Origin: Pseudofabraea citricarpa
Taxonomy: Eukaryota > Ascomycota > Leotiomycetes > Helotiales > Dermateaceae
NCBI GenBank assembly: GCA_029641185.1
Contig: JAPWGK010000004.1
Location: 1,240,001 to 1,304,000, forward strand
Direction: 5' to 3'
Length of the DNA stretch: 64,000 nucleotides
In this document: in pieces, positions 10,919 through 22,736 of the stretch
How positions within the stretch are numbered: position 1 is the stretch's first letter
How the letters are laid out: every line of letters begins with the position of its first letter
Made by a program: the position numbers and the translations under genes
Notes under the pieces: generated by a model
The model's database searches: none
Seen by the model: only the letters and a program-made list of their open reading frames with translations
What the model was told of the DNA's origin: nothing

Positions 10919-11961
10919 TTAGTAAAAGACTTTCAATCTCTAGAGCGGTTTAATTGTGTCAGTGAATATAATACAAAATACTTCGGGGGCATGGTGGAGT
11001 TTTGTGTCTGACCTGATGATCATTTCTGTTCTCTTAGATTGTCCAAGCGCTTCTTGGTAAAGAAAGGTGATCTGACCTCTATCGATCCACAAGGAGAGAC
11101 ATGCAGTTCAATAGGAAGCATTCCGCCAACTCGTTACAAGCTCTTTGAAAATTGCCACTAGCAGATTCGATGGAAACCTTTTGTTGATTACCCGAGGTCA
11201 AAGTAAAATTCCAGTTAGCCGAGGGCATATTATCATTAGATGGACTCACGGTAGCGGATCCGCTATTTGATGATGCTCTATTCAGAGGTCACAGATTCGG
11301 GCATATCAAAGAAATGTTAACTTTCTCAATGGCCTTTTTGGAGCTCGATTGCTTCTCTGCTTCCTTTAATGACTCTTGAAAGAAGAAGGGAAGAAAGACA
11401 AGAAAGAGGGCAGGATTGTTTGCAGCTGCTCAGATTTTTCGATCTAGATACAGAGTGAACTTGGACCTTTTCGTCCAACGCGCGTCTTGATTTCGATCTT
11501 ACCACAGTACAAACAGGTAAGAGACTTCGTCTCCAGAAGAGACAAATATAGCTGGGGGCTTGGAGGATTTATCTTGGGAAAGCGCATGCATGAACTTCAT
11601 AGCACGGCTCCATGCGTTTGAGGCAAACTATCGATGGATGTGGTAAACCACTTGGCATACCTGGCATCGCGAAAACGACACAGAGAGAAGTACAGAGTAG
11701 GAAGACTTAGCTTTCCCATGAATGCAGGTTGGCCTTTGCTTGATCTCAGTAATAAAGTCTCAGATCCGAACGTCTCCTTAAGAGGCGCCAGATCATGAAA
11801 CTACAAATCATCATAGATCCCCACACTTCACGGTGTTCGTGATAATCAGATGCCCGCCCATTCATTCTCAACTAGTAGTCTTGTGAAGGACCCTACTAAG
11901 CTGCCTGATGTTGCGGAATAGTCAACCGCGCCTTGAAGTAGACAATGTAGCGCGCTAACTT

Positions 11962-11978
11962 TTAGCGTCGAACGCTAA
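11962..11978. repeat. Small perfect inverted repeat
   Basis: TTAGCGT and ACGCTAA arms are separated by CGA, so the site can form a 7-bp stem with a 3-base loop. It sits in gene-poor DNA and no role is evident. Confidence 0.4.
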
Positions 11979-12426
11979 GAAATCAAAGGCAAGTTAGTAT
12001 AGGTAAGTAAGGTATTTACCTAGGTACTGCGCTTTCTTCGGATGTCTAATAATAATCCAACATGAGCGCCTCTCGAACTAATCCAAGGAGCACTGAGAAG
12101 ACAGTCAATGATATTTAAGTGGAATAATGCCAAGACAGGAAATCGGTTCTGATGCCTTCTACACCTTTGTATGATATATTTTCAACCTAGCACGACTATT
12201 GCTAGACCCCGAGAAGTAACCTCCTAACTTATACCAACAGTTCTTTGGAATTGCTAGCACAATTGCTAGTGATCAAGCACAAATTGTTGTCCATATTCAA
12301 AGCCGATATGCCAAGTCCCATAGCCATGATCCCAGGATTCTATGACGAGCTTTTGCTTTGAGCTTATCTCCCATTGCTTGTGAGTCTTTCTGTCCTGTAG
12401 TAGCCCTACTAACATCGCAAGGAACT

Positions 12427-13160
12427 TCATATCTTCTCCCACATCTCAAAAGAATACTTGATGCCATTTTCCTCCTGGATGCCGCTCGCTACCTCGCAGC
12501 CTACCCACGACCTCAAGCTTTCAAAGCTTTTCCTTTCCCAATTCGGCGCCTTGCCATCATCGCCAAGCGAAATTGGGAAGAATGTATCACATTCAAAGTC
12601 GTTAAGAATCCTCGTTAAAAGGATTCTCTTTGCCTCTGGCCTTTCCAGAGCTGCTGCATAAATCTGTGCTCCTCCAATAACGAAAAGCTTTCGAGGACCA
12701 GAAACACCGGGGCTGGTAAGTGACCCCTCAAGAGAGTTGCATTCAAGTGCTGATTTCGCATCTTGAGGAGCAGTTGTGGAGCTGGCGTATGAACGGCTAA
12801 TGGCAACATTTGTCCTGCCCTTCAATGGCCTGAACTTCTCGGGAATACTTTCCCACGTCTTGCGGCCCATGATGACTACATTGTCACTCGCATGCTGCAA
12901 CTTGTCAGACTTGACTTCTGACATCCAGCTGCATGGTGAGAATTGCGTACTTCTTGAGTCTTTTCTTTGGTCACCTTTGCAAAATATGCCATCTCCTTCT
13001 TCAAGCCAGTCCATGGTAGACCACCAGCTTTCCCAATTCCCATGTTTTTGCTGGTCGCTGCAACAATCAGGGTGAGCTCCTTGGGAAGCATGTCTAATTG
13101 GTCTGAATCGGAGGGTTCGAATTCCTCTGACCTCGAACTAGTGTGTTGAATATCAGGCAT
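12427..13160 (-). CDS. DFR1: Dihydrofolate reductase
   Basis: Two exons: 13160-12951 and 12894-12427, with a 56-nt GTACGC...TTGCAG intron carrying a CTGAC branch site; 225 residues, close to fungal DHFRs. It reduces dihydrofolate to tetrahydrofolate with NADPH for thymidylate and purine synthesis. Visible DHFR features are the N-terminal strand LTLIVAATSKNMGIG, the substrate loop GGLPW, the catalytic acid in KKEMAYF, VVIMGRKTWESIP, KGRTNVAISR, and the NADPH-binding FVIGGAQIY. A roughly 25-residue Ser/Asp/Glu-rich N-terminal extension precedes the enzyme core. It is divergent from TFIIE-alpha with 439 bp between the starts. Confidence 0.95.
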
Positions 13161-13599
13161 GGTTTGTTAATGAAGATGGTTTGATAGGAGATTGACCTTG
13201 ACCTTGCTCTCGAGGGGAACGCGGCCGCCCGCACTTACTTTCTGCCGGTTTACACCGCGTAACGCCATGCGAGCTTCTGCCTCTGCCTCTTCATCTTCAG
13301 CCTCGCCTTGACCTCATCAAAGGCGACACAGCCAGACCTGTTTCTTTCATTTTCCACCTCCCTCATCACAAAAGCGAGGTCGAGCCTCCACCGTATTGCG
13401 CCCACTCGGTCCCTTTAAAGTTCAACGGGAATCGAGCCATGGACACCGTCTACATCCACTAATCCTCAACTCAATCTTTCTTTTCTCAGTCGCATTCTTC
13501 TTGGATTCCATTTCCACTCTGACGCCGCCCCGTCTACAGTCACCGCGCAAACTTGCGCCGCTTTCTTTCGAGATAATCCTCTGCTAGGCTTCTGCAGAC
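13161..13599. promoter_or_regulatory. Divergent promoter between DFR1 and TFA1
   Basis: This 439-bp non-coding region drives DHFR leftward and TFIIE-alpha rightward. It contains GC-rich and pyrimidine-rich tracts; no specific binding site can be assigned. Confidence 0.5.
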
Positions 13600-15034
13600 A
13601 TGGATCTCGCCCAGATGCTCGTGCGCTCCTGCGTGCGCTCATTCTACGACACGAAGCACATTCTAGTCGTTGATGCGCTGATCATTCATTCAGCGTATGT
13701 CTCTTGATGCGTGCTCAGTCCCTCTGAAAGGAGAAGTTGACACAGTCACCAGGTTGCGCGACGATGACATGGCCTATCTTATGGGTATGAATACGAAAGA
13801 GCTTCACAAGCTCTGCGGAAGACTTAAGGAGGATCGATTTCTAGCAGTGTAAGCTGATATTATCCTTTGAATTGTCCCCTCGGTATGCTAACTATGTCTG
13901 CGCAGGCACACACGTCCCGAGACAAAGGAAGGCCAGCAGCGCCCTATGAACCGAACGTATTACTACATCGACTATCGCGCAACAATCGATGCGATCAAGT
14001 GGAGGGTATATCTTATCGACAAACAGGTGCAGGGAAATACAATACCGACCGACGAAAGAAAAGAATACTTTTGCAAGCGGTGCAAATCAGAATGGACTGT
14101 CATGGAGGTACTCGATAAATGGTCACCACAAGGCTTCCTTTGCCACAAGTGTGGATTTCTACTTGACCACGATCCTGATAACAACCGCGGAGGTCATGAA
14201 CAATCCACTCGGCTCAACGCTCAGTTCAAGTTCATTACAGATCTACTGCCAAAAATTGACCAAGTCGTAGTCCCCGAGAATACCTTTGAACAGGCGCTAG
14301 CATCAGCTCGCCCTGTTGTGCGCGACGAGACAAATCCTGCGAACAATACCGCCCCCATCGAAACGTCATCAAACAAGCCGACTGCGGTCAAGGGTCTATC
14401 CAATCAAGGCCCAACCTCAATCAGTATCACTCTTACCACAGAGGAAGGTCCCACTGCAGCCGATAAAGCTGCTGAGCAAGCTCGAAAAGAGAAGGCTGCT
14501 GAGCAGAATGCTCTACCAATGCATTTCACTCACAGTACTATCACTGGAGAGCAATTCATAGGTATTGCTGCTCAACCTTCTTTCAAAAGCTCCGAGTCTC
14601 TTGAGGTGGATAAGAAAGACATCAATAACAACACTCCGTCCGCGAATGGCGACAGTGCTGAAATTGACCACTACTTCAACCTTCTCAAAGCCGAACAAGC
14701 CAAAGAGGCCGAACAGGAGCAAGATGAGGAATTTGAAACTGATGACGAGGAGGACGACTTTGAAGATGTCGTCCCTACTGGACTTGCTTCTGGCGTTGCA
14801 ACTCCCGCTAGCTCAAACGGCGGAGACAACAAGCCAACTTCTGCACCTTCGGGAATCCTAAAGAAAGGAGGAAGTGTATCTGGAAGCGGAACTAGTACAG
14901 GAGTGACCAGCCCGGTGACAGGACCTGGCACACCGAATGAGGATGGCAGACCTGCTAAGAAGGTAAAAATCGAGGAACCAGTTGTAAAAGACGAAGAGGA
15001 AAGTGAGGAGGACATGGAATTCGAAGATGTGTAA
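13600..15034 (+). CDS. TFA1: Transcription initiation factor TFIIE alpha subunit
   Basis: Three exons: 13600-13694, 13753-13848, 13906-15034; 439 residues. The protein is the large subunit of TFIIE, which recruits and stimulates TFIIH at RNA polymerase II promoters. The N-terminal winged-helix region (about 1-90) includes DDDMAYLMGMNTKELHKLCG. A zinc ribbon follows with Cys120-x2-Cys123 and Cys143-x2-Cys146. The C-terminal half is disordered and ends in strongly acidic tracts (EFETDDEEDDFEDV near 265 and EEESEEDMEFEDV at the very end), as in other TFIIE-alpha proteins where the tail binds TFIIH. Start and both introns are supported by an unbroken match to the family layout. Confidence 0.95.
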
Positions 15035-15621
15035 GCCTGCCGGCGCGATGTACATTAAGGCAGGGAAACTAAGGTCTCCACCTAGGCAGGCTTAGAATTG
15101 ATTTCGCGGGCGTTGGGAGACAAAGAAGCATAAAAAACAGCAACGGTTGTAGGCGTTCTTCAGCGTCGAGGCTCGGAGTCATGGTTTTTTCTCTCTCTTT
15201 TGATTTAGAAGACCCTGGAAATAAAAGCATAATAAACTCAAAAATGAATCTGTGAGCTGTCGTGAGTTGTCAAGTCACGCTCTGTTATAACCTCTTGGAA
15301 GTTCTAGTGCTTGAGGGCGGCTGTCTGATTGGCTGCACCTGATGTGCTTGCATCGTTATCTGATCTTCGTCCTCTTATCACTCACTATCAGATCTATTCA
15401 GCACCACGTCGCGTCGTGGCTAACATTTCAACTTGGTAACGGCTTTACATTTGCTATTCTACAATTACTCTCTCTTCCTTGATATCATGTCGCGGATCTT
15501 TCAAGCGCTAGAAGAGTCTTACGTCTCATGACGTCTCCACTTGAGGCTCTCTCTCAAGACGTTTTTCGCAATCCCACCTCACCACAATGTTTAGATTACC
15601 AGCACGAGAAAGGCACCTACC
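15035..15621. other. Spacer between TFA1 and the X-family polymerase gene
   Basis: This region holds the 3' end of TFA1 and the promoter of the polymerase gene, with pyrimidine-rich tracts near 15470-15560. No further gene is seen. Confidence 0.5.
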
Positions 15622-17601
15622 ATGGCCCCAAATTTCCCTCGAATCTATCTTTTGAAGTGGCGCATACCCACTGACGAGCTTCTCCCACTCGAACGAACAA
15701 TTTCCAATCTAACCTACTCCATTCACGAAGCACAAGTCATTCTCGGCGAAGTAAATACGAAGGAACGCGCTGCATTTGAACTTCGGAAAGCAAAGCTGTT
15801 TACTACAGAGGTCGTGAGAGTAGATCCTGCAGTTACAGCGGCAAGTAGTAAGAGGAGAAATGAGCATACGCGACCGCCTGTAAAACGGCAGAGAGTCGAG
15901 AGCATCGCGGCTGAGGGGAGGGAGGTTATCACGATTGACTCGAGTACGGATTCTGAGGCAGACGTAGACTTAAATGATGAAACCTCGTATAGGATCAGGA
16001 CACCTCAGGAAGATACACAATCAAGTCCACCTCCAGAGCTTGCCGCCAGTAGTGGAAAGCTGCAGTCTACTTCACCGGCGCAATCGGTTGAAGGACAAGG
16101 TGGGATTAACTGGGATGATACAGTCAAGGTCCTGAAAGTTGACTGGTTCAAGGAGTCACTAAAGGCGGGAAAACTGCTCCCGGTTGACCCATATCTTGTG
16201 TACGAGGGCAAAGTAACGAATCGGCCTGCAGACATCGCAGCAGAGGCTCGGGTCAAAGTCATTAAGTTACCAAGGGCTGAAACTGTCAAATCTAGAGCAA
16301 AAGCTGATGTGCCGCTGTATGTTGGCCAATCCCATACCACAAGTAAGACCTGGGATATTAGCCGCAAACCGAATCAGCATTTTGTCACTCATCCTACACC
16401 CTTGTTGCACAAAACCACTTCTGAACAAGAAAATATTGCCAATCTGCCAGACTTGCCGGAGTGGCTTCACACAACATACTCCTGCGAACGCCCAACGCCT
16501 CTCTACTCACCCAATGACCGCTTTCTCGGCCAGCTTAAGAAGATTAAGCAAACTCGCATGATGAATAATGACAAAATAGGGGTGCGTGCTTATTCCACGG
16601 CCATAGCATCAATCGCTGCATATCCTCATACCATTACTACTGTGACCGAGGTTCGTCGTCTTCCGGGTTGTGATGAGAAACTCGCAAGCCTTTACAGAGA
16701 ATGGAAAGAATACGGCAGGATACGAGAAGTTGATGAAATTGACTCTGACCCAAGAATGGCTGTCCTGAATGAATTCTGGAACACGTGGGGTGTAGGTGAT
16801 AAGGGTGCCATTGCGTTTTACAACAAAGGATACAGATCACGGCAAGATCTCATAGCATATGAGTGGGATGCTCTACCGCGTGTTCAAAAAATTGGTCTCA
16901 AGTACTATGAAGAATTTCTAGAAAAGATCCCAAGGCGAGAGGTGGAAGCTATTGGTGCTACGATTCTCAAGCATGCCAGGAAACTGCATAAAGGCTTCGA
17001 GATGGTTATTACCGGTGGCTATCGGAGAGGCAAACCAGAGAGCAATGATGTGGACGTGATCCTGACGCATCCTGATGAAGACGTCACATCTCACTTTCTT
17101 TCTCGCCTGGTGGACAGACTAGATGATCGAGGCTGGATCACGCATACATTGATTCATTCCGAGAAAAACAGTAACCGAGCTCAAGAACCTGTGAGTTGGA
17201 AAGGAGATACAGAAGCCACAGGGAGTGGCTTCGACACTCTGGACAAGGCCCTGGTAGTCTGGCAAGATCTCAATTGGCCAACGAAAGAAGAAGATCTGGT
17301 CAGAGACCCGAATATGAAAAATCCCAACCTGCATCGACGAGTGGATATTATTATCAGCCCCTGGAAAACTGCCGGTTGTGCTATCATTGGATGGAGCGGT
17401 GGTACCACATTTCAGAGGGATCTGAGGCGGTATTGTAAGGAGAAAGGCCTAAAGTTTGATAGCAGTGGCATTCGCAGTAGATTGGATGGAAAGTGGATGG
17501 ATTTCGAGGAAGGAGCTGACGATTTACTGGCTAAGGAAAAAAGGGTCTTCGCGGAACTGGGGCTGACATGGAGAGAACCCACTGAAAGGTGCACTGGATA
17601 A
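15622..17601 (+). CDS. POL4: X-family DNA polymerase (Pol4, lambda/mu type)
   Basis: Single exon of 659 residues. By family it fills gaps in non-homologous end joining and base excision repair in the nucleus. The N-terminus is BRCT-like and ends with VDWFKESLKAGKLLPVDPYLVYEG (about 170-195), with a basic, probably nuclear-targeting stretch at SSKRRNEHTRPPVKRQR (about 75-90). The 8-kDa/helix-hairpin-helix region is seen in the KGAIAFYNKGYRS and VQKIGLKYYEEF segments. The palm has GGYRRGKPESNDVDVIL with metal-binding Asp476 and Asp478, and RRVDIII with Asp575. The C-terminus WSGGTTFQRDLRRYCKEKG is the family's nucleotide-binding and thumb region. The assignment to POL4 rather than a separate lambda or mu gene follows fungal usage. 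Confidence 0.93.
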   Translation: MAPNFPRIYLLKWRIPTDELLPLERTISNLTYSIHEAQVILGEVNTKERAAFELRKAKLFTTEVVRVDPAVTAASSKRRNEHTRPPVKRQRVESIAAEGREVITIDSSTDSEADVDLNDETSYRIRTPQEDTQSSPPPELAASSGKLQSTSPAQSVEGQGGINWDDTVKVLKVDWFKESLKAGKLLPVDPYLVYEGKVTNRPADIAAEARVKVIKLPRAETVKSRAKADVPLYVGQSHTTSKTWDISRKPNQHFVTHPTPLLHKTTSEQENIANLPDLPEWLHTTYSCERPTPLYSPNDRFLGQLKKIKQTRMMNNDKIGVRAYSTAIASIAAYPHTITTVTEVRRLPGCDEKLASLYREWKEYGRIREVDEIDSDPRMAVLNEFWNTWGVGDKGAIAFYNKGYRSRQDLIAYEWDALPRVQKIGLKYYEEFLEKIPRREVEAIGATILKHARKLHKGFEMVITGGYRRGKPESNDVDVILTHPDEDVTSHFLSRLVDRLDDRGWITHTLIHSEKNSNRAQEPVSWKGDTEATGSGFDTLDKALVVWQDLNWPTKEEDLVRDPNMKNPNLHRRVDIIISPWKTAGCAIIGWSGGTTFQRDLRRYCKEKGLKFDSSGIRSRLDGKWMDFEEGADDLLAKEKRVFAELGLTWREPTERCTG

Positions 17602-18904
17602 TTAACGCCCTGGGATGATGAGCTTATGATTGGATATTTAGCACATAATGATAATGATATTAGATATCAAACAGCACTTGACTTTCTTGAACTCTTGGCT
17701 TAGCATCGTCATCGAAATGGCTGGTATTATGCCGCGGATCTGGTGTTCAACAAGTTACCTTAAAACCCCCAACCCTTCAAGCTTCATAAAGTTGCTTGAG
17801 AACCCCGGGTCAACGACGAAAAAAGAGGTTTCTGCTATGCATCACATATATAACCTCATAACCATGAATGGTTGATAAAGTATAAATTGAAAAGGCCTAC
17901 TACCTACTACAGGAGTTCTCCAAAGATGAAGAGTTGCCCAGCGGGGGCTAGGAGAGTAGGTGATTTACCTTCTACCTATATCGTGTAACCCGAATTCACT
18001 ATAGCACAAGGGGGCGCACAGGCATGTATTCACTACCTACGCCCCCTACATAAGGAAAGACAGACAAAGACCAAAAAAAAAAAATAACAGGCAAAAAAAA
18101 AAAAGGAGCGACCCTCCACATCCTACAACTAGAGAGTTTCCTGTAATTACGAGGTCGAAGGCTGACTGAATGCACCTTGACTATTCGCAGTAATTGTCTG
18201 TCGTATGTAGGAGTTTTGGGATTATCAGGAGAATCTACATCTATCTTCGAGTTGCGCACCACTAGAGCGCTACTCTCCAGATGAGCCATCCGAAGTGTTT
18301 GAATAGAGGTTGGCTTATTTGTGTTTATGTAGGCGCTTCAAAGGGGGTTGCTCGCTTAGTCGCAGTATGGTGGCGTGTGGGTTTTTTCTTTTCTTTGCTC
18401 GCGCGCGCGATTGATTGTGCGTGCCTTGGGTGAAGAGTTTATTTCAAATCCTTATGACTGGGACATGGCTGCTAAGGCTTTTTGCTTACGCCTGGGTGAC
18501 TGATCAGACTTTTCGCGCTTCCAAGTATATAAGCGACGAGATATTTGTGCTTGGGGAATAACTGCTGCAGTGCCATTCCAGCCAATTGGAAAACACCAGA
18601 GAATATAAGTTCTTGCAGGTAGTGAATATCACATAGCCTTTTAAAGGCACAGCTGACACAAAGCTGTGGAGAATCAAAGAGCAATAGTTGATATAAGCGC
18701 CGAGACACATTGTCAAAGGCAGGAGTATTTGTGCTCGGCTGGCATAGTATCATTGATAGAACTCAAAGACACCAAAGGCAAATGAGATGGTCGAACCCCT
18801 CAAACTCCTCAAGCCCCAGACTCCCAACTCGAAAGACAACGGAAATCAAAATGACAACAAGATTCTAGCGAAATGAAGCTTTTCTCTCTCCTCTTCTTCC
18901 TCCC
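17602..18904. other. Gene-free spacer with A-rich tracts
   Basis: No coding region is supported. Two A-homopolymer tracts lie near 18074-18105. The right end is a pyrimidine-rich flank of a possible small gene. Confidence 0.5.
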
Positions 18905-19213
18905 CTACAAGAACCTCCCATCTTCACTCCTCTTCCTACTTTCCCTCTTCCTCCACGCTAACTTCGCCTTTTGATTCCCAGAACCATAGAGGCGGGATCG
19001 TGCTTCCCTCCTCTCTTGTGCCTTCCTGCTCTTCAACTCCCGAATAGCGTCATATCCTCCACCTTCCTGCTTCACGGGCTGAGCCGGACGCCCTGTGTTG
19101 GGTTGTCTTGGCGGGCGGTGATCTCGGTAGTGTGGCGGGAGCGAGAGGTGTGGTGGTGGATTGCCTTGACGGGCCCGACCAGAACGGGTTCTGGATGAGA
19201 CTGGTTGCTTCAT
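18905..19213 (-). CDS. Possible small basic disordered protein
   Basis: An uninterrupted ATG-started frame of 102 residues. The N-terminal half is rich in Pro, Arg and His; the C-terminal half is a highly charged helix-like stretch (about 55-100) full of Arg, Lys and Glu, including IRELKSRKAQERREARSRL. It ends in a TAG. It has no known domain, signal peptide or membrane segment. The purine-rich composition could by itself produce such a frame, so its status is uncertain; an upstream exon is possible but not resolved. Confidence 0.35.
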   Translation of the reverse strand: MKQPVSSRTRSGRARQGNPPPHLSLPPHYRDHRPPRQPNTGRPAQPVKQEGGGYDAIRELKSRKAQERREARSRLYGSGNQKAKLAWRKRESRKRSEDGRFL

Positions 19214-20735
19214 GGTGCTGGCGAGGGCTGCTGGGCTTGGCGGTGCTGGTAGGGGCAAGCAGTAGACTGCTGAGCTGGGTAGTTGGCTCTATGGCAGGTA
19301 ACCGTTGCCAGGTGGTAGTGCTGATTGTGGTGGTGTCGTGCCGAGTGACAAGAAGAAATAGATCTCCAGTTGGTTGACTTGGTTGACTGGATTGATTTGG
19401 AAGACTGGTGATCGCGGCGAGGTGAAAAGGAGAAGAGGGAGGAACAAAAGTGAAACTTCGAGGTCCCTTTATTAACTTTCGGATCGCACTCCCACAATGA
19501 AGTTATTCAGACAATAAGAAAGCATATTCTTAATACGAATGGCGGTAGTTGAATAGGGCTACGTTTGTGCCGGTGTTGGTATTGTTAAAGAACATCTAAT
19601 AGTTGAGCGAGACTAGAATCCAATCTTCTTGAAATCAGTGCCTTTCAGTATCATTGAGAATGTTTCACTAGCTATTGTAAGTGGATAAAGACAATCGTAG
19701 CAATAAGTTAAGCGAGAATCGACTCTCTCGAAAGGGGGGGGGCCCACACCCAAACCATGTGACGTCTTTCGATTTGCTTGTTGGTTTAACCCGTTTTCAA
19801 AGGCTATCCAAAACAAGAATGAATGGGGTTCTAGTTACTGTAGTATCTTATGGCTCATATCGACCAACCTATGATAAATCAATGCCTTTCAATCAGCAAG
19901 CAAATAATAGCTATGAAGTGTTTTCTGATAATAAATCAATCTTCAACCAACCACATAATGCTTCTCAATGATCTCCTAAACCGTACTTACTCAATACCCC
20001 TTATGCATCAGGTGGCCAATGACTACTACATTCTTCTCAGCTACCTCATACACTCTGTGCGCTAAACACCACTCGATGCTTAAAAAGCACTTGGTAGCTA
20101 TAAAATCGATAGTTAGGTACTAGATTCTCCTCTAGTATTAACAACTCTCCAATAATCTAGGTGTCCTTGAATCAAAGAAATTTCCAGAACAATTAAAATC
20201 TAAATGTTAACTCTTAGACCATGGCAATTTCATAAGCTTGCCATCTGGCTAAATATATTCAGATTTGGAAGGGGATTAAAATTGATAAGCATCACTATTG
20301 CACTATCAAGAATCTTTATCAACAGCTAAACCCCTAGATGGCGGACAGACGATATCTAGATAGCTTTGTAACAGAACAACTGGAGGAACTGAAGAGGAAA
20401 GCTAGTGTAGAGGTAAAATAACCTTGTATTATGCCAAGCTAATCTTCTATTCGGTACTTGGTGGTCCGAAAATCAACGAAGTTATGAGAAACATCTGGCG
20501 AGTAAGCAAGCAAATTCCACCAGTTGCTTTCCAGTTTACTATCACACAAGTACAGGAAGAAAGCATTAATCACAAATTTATGTGCCACAGACCAGCCCCA
20601 AGAATCATCGCGTATTCGACTGAGAATGTGCCTGGTATCTATGTGTGCCTGAACTCCATATCCCAAGCAATTTCCTATCGATTTCCACAAGATACGCCTA
20701 AGAATAAACCTGAACTCCTATCGATTTTGGATCCA
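19214..20735. other. Gene-free region with a decayed, TpA-rich part
   Basis: About 19500-20450 is visibly AT-rich with abundant CTA/TAG/TAA words. A broken coding-like stretch at about 20231-20421 is listed separately. The last 300 bp are the 3' flank of MED22. No intact gene is seen. Confidence 0.45.
20231..20421 (+). pseudogene. Coding-like fragment broken by a TAG
   Basis: On the plus strand one frame reads protein-like on both sides of an in-frame TAG (about 20336-20338), with KIDKHHYCTIKNLYQQLNP before it and MADRRYLDSFVTEQLEELKR after it. The TAG could be a former CAG changed by C-to-T mutation, as repeat-induced point mutation does. I cannot name the source protein; a decayed mobile element is one option. 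Confidence 0.25.
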
Positions 20736-21255
20736 TCAGTCCTTAGCAGCGCCGTTGGTCTTCTCTAGAAGCTTCTCCACCATCTCGCTGACTTGCTTTG
20801 AATTGTCGTCGATAGTACCTTCGCCTTCACCCTCTCCGATTCCTCTCAATGGTCCAGCTAGCCACATTTCCTTCAGCTCGCGGGTCAATTGGAGAAGGTT
20901 CTCAGCGGCGCGGACCTAAGTTGGGTAGATCAGCTTGTATTCAGCTTATAAAACCGAGAAAAGAGGTATGTACAAGTGCGGCAGACTCAACATCCATCTG
21001 CAAAGCCTGAGCAGCAGCAACTTCCTTCGTAGCGCCTTCTTCGGCGGGTGCCGCAGCGAGGGAGACGAGATTCTTGAAGCGGGTCAAGAGATCAGCGACG
21101 AGGCGCTCTTCGCGATCTAAGAGGAGTTGAGTTTGGGAGTTTTCGGTCTTGAAGGTATCATTATTGCGCGCAATTGAGATGAGGGGACTTTCATCCTGAG
21201 ACCCATTTTGGGAGCCATTCTGGGAAGATGGAGAAGAGTTGGGTGTGGAAGCCAT
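20736..21255 (-). CDS. MED22: Mediator complex subunit 22 (Srb6)
   Basis: Two exons: 21255-20974 and 20915-20736, with a 58-nt intron; 153 residues. MED22 belongs to the Mediator head module, which links activators to RNA polymerase II. The N-terminus is a Ser/Gln/Asn-rich disordered tail. The conserved helical part starts at about residue 30 (TENSQTQLLLDREERLVADL) and continues over the splice junction into ALVRAAENLLQLTRELKEMW, the hallmark motif of this family. It ends with another amphipathic helix (SKQVSEMVEKLLEK). It is divergent from the twinfilin gene with 350 bp between starts. Confidence 0.88.
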
Positions 21256-21605
21256 TGTGCAAAGCCGTATTGTGTATGTTGTTGTTTGGTTCTGGGAGAA
21301 ACACAGGGAAAGAGTGACAAAGACTTACCTATGAGCGAGCTAGTCGTGCGCTGTCCACCTTCCATCTTGCCTACAACCCAATACAAATACTTCTGGCGGA
21401 TGAGGTAAAATATACATGAAGAAAGAACGATGGGAAGCTCCAGCTTCAGACGACATTCAATGCCCCACCACTAGCGGTTTATGCACGGACCTTTACCAGC
21501 CACAGCTGTGGCCTTCCCCTCCATTGAACCTCATCTTGTCACAGATTCAACACTTAACAGACATCAGTTGCCATTATTTAACTGCTCGGGTAGCTACAGG
21601 ACAAG
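21256..21605. promoter_or_regulatory. Divergent promoter between MED22 and twinfilin
   Basis: A 350-bp non-coding interval carrying both upstream regions. No specific element can be assigned. Confidence 0.45.
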
Positions 21606-22736
21606 ATGCAGTCCGGAATATCGGGTAAGTAAGCTATAGGAAGCATGTCGCTCTAAACATTACCTTCCTATACTTCCACTGCTAAGAGCATGAGCTAACT
21701 CTCTGAACAGCTTCGAATGAGCTGAAGACTGCCTTTCAAACCCTCGTGTCGACTCCCTCCCAGAGAGGCCTTCTCTGCACCATAACCTCCGAAACCTTGA
21801 CGCCGCTCAAGGTCCTCGAGCCCGCCAGCTCCTCGTTCTCCGATGACCTCTCATTGCTCGCTCCTAACCTGGAGCCCAAAGTCGCACTCTATATTATCCT
21901 CCGGCGCTTTGATGACAGTGATCCTGCTCCATTCGTCGCCATAACCTATGTACCGGATTCGGCGCCGGTGCGTCAGAAGATGCTGTTCGCCTCTACCAGG
22001 CTCACGCTGGTTCGTGAGCTAGGAATTGAGCGGTTCAGAGAAACGATATTTGTTACTACACCGGAAGAACTGACGAAGGAGGGTTTTGAGAAACATGACA
22101 AGCATGTTCAGCTCAAAGCGCCTTTGACGGAGGAGGAACAGACGCTAGGCGAGGTTAAGAGAAAAGAAGCTGAGGAAGGTGGTGGCAGTATGCAGAGGAA
22201 AAGCCATACAAGTGTTGGTATCAGCATGCCAGTCTCGGACGATGCTCTATCAGCTTTGAAGGGTCTCTCTTCAGATTCTGGCGACAATCTTGTTCAATTG
22301 GTAAGCTCATATTGCTTACTTTCAAACGGCAATTAAAAGCTAACTATTTCAGAAAATCAACATCGCATCTGAGACGATGGAGCTAGCCTCAGCTACGGAT
22401 ACACCTATTACTGCCCTCTCCACTACCATCTCGTCCAGCGAACCCCGCTACTCCTTCTACCGCTACACGCACGATTTCAATGGCGAATCTTTGTCGCCAA
22501 TTCTATTCTTTTATACTTGTCCGCCAGGTAGCAAGGTCAAAGAACGCATGATGTACGCTGCATCGTCGCGCTCGGCACAGCAAATCGCAGCCGAAGAAGC
22601 AGGACTAACAATCGAGAAGAAGATCGAGGCTGGATCACCAGAGGATATTGACGAGAAGAGTATTGATGATGATTTGCACCCGAAGGTCCAAGTCAAGAAG
22701 GCCTTTGATAGGCCCAAGAGACCTGGACGAAAGTAG
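21606..22736 (+). CDS. TWF1: Twinfilin (actin monomer-binding, two ADF-H domains)
   Basis: Three exons: 21606-21624, 21711-22300, 22353-22736; 330 residues. Twinfilin binds ADP-G-actin and caps filament barbed ends in cortical actin patches. The first coding exon is only 19 nt (MQSGIS) and is needed to give the ADF-H start SNELKTAFQTL. ADF-H domain 1 spans about 3-140, with YVPDSAPVRQKMLFASTR as the long actin-binding helix region. Domain 2 spans about 178-310, with TCPPGSKVKERMMYAASSR at the same place. The basic tail (KKAFDRPKRPGRK) matches the twinfilin C-terminus that binds capping protein and phosphoinositide. Confidence 0.95.

Larger units (their letters stand above)
10147..12426. other. 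Gene-poor 2.3-kb region
   Basis: No complete gene is recognisable. A short minus-strand open stretch near 10748-10918 looks like the end of a decayed or unrecognised gene (separate entry). A perfect 7-bp inverted repeat with a 3-base loop lies at 11962-11978. The rest shows nothing I can name. Confidence 0.5.

Noticed and set aside
13105..13130. GGTTCGAATTCC, resembling a tRNA B box
   Set aside because: It lies within the DHFR coding exon and no cloverleaf or A box surrounds it.
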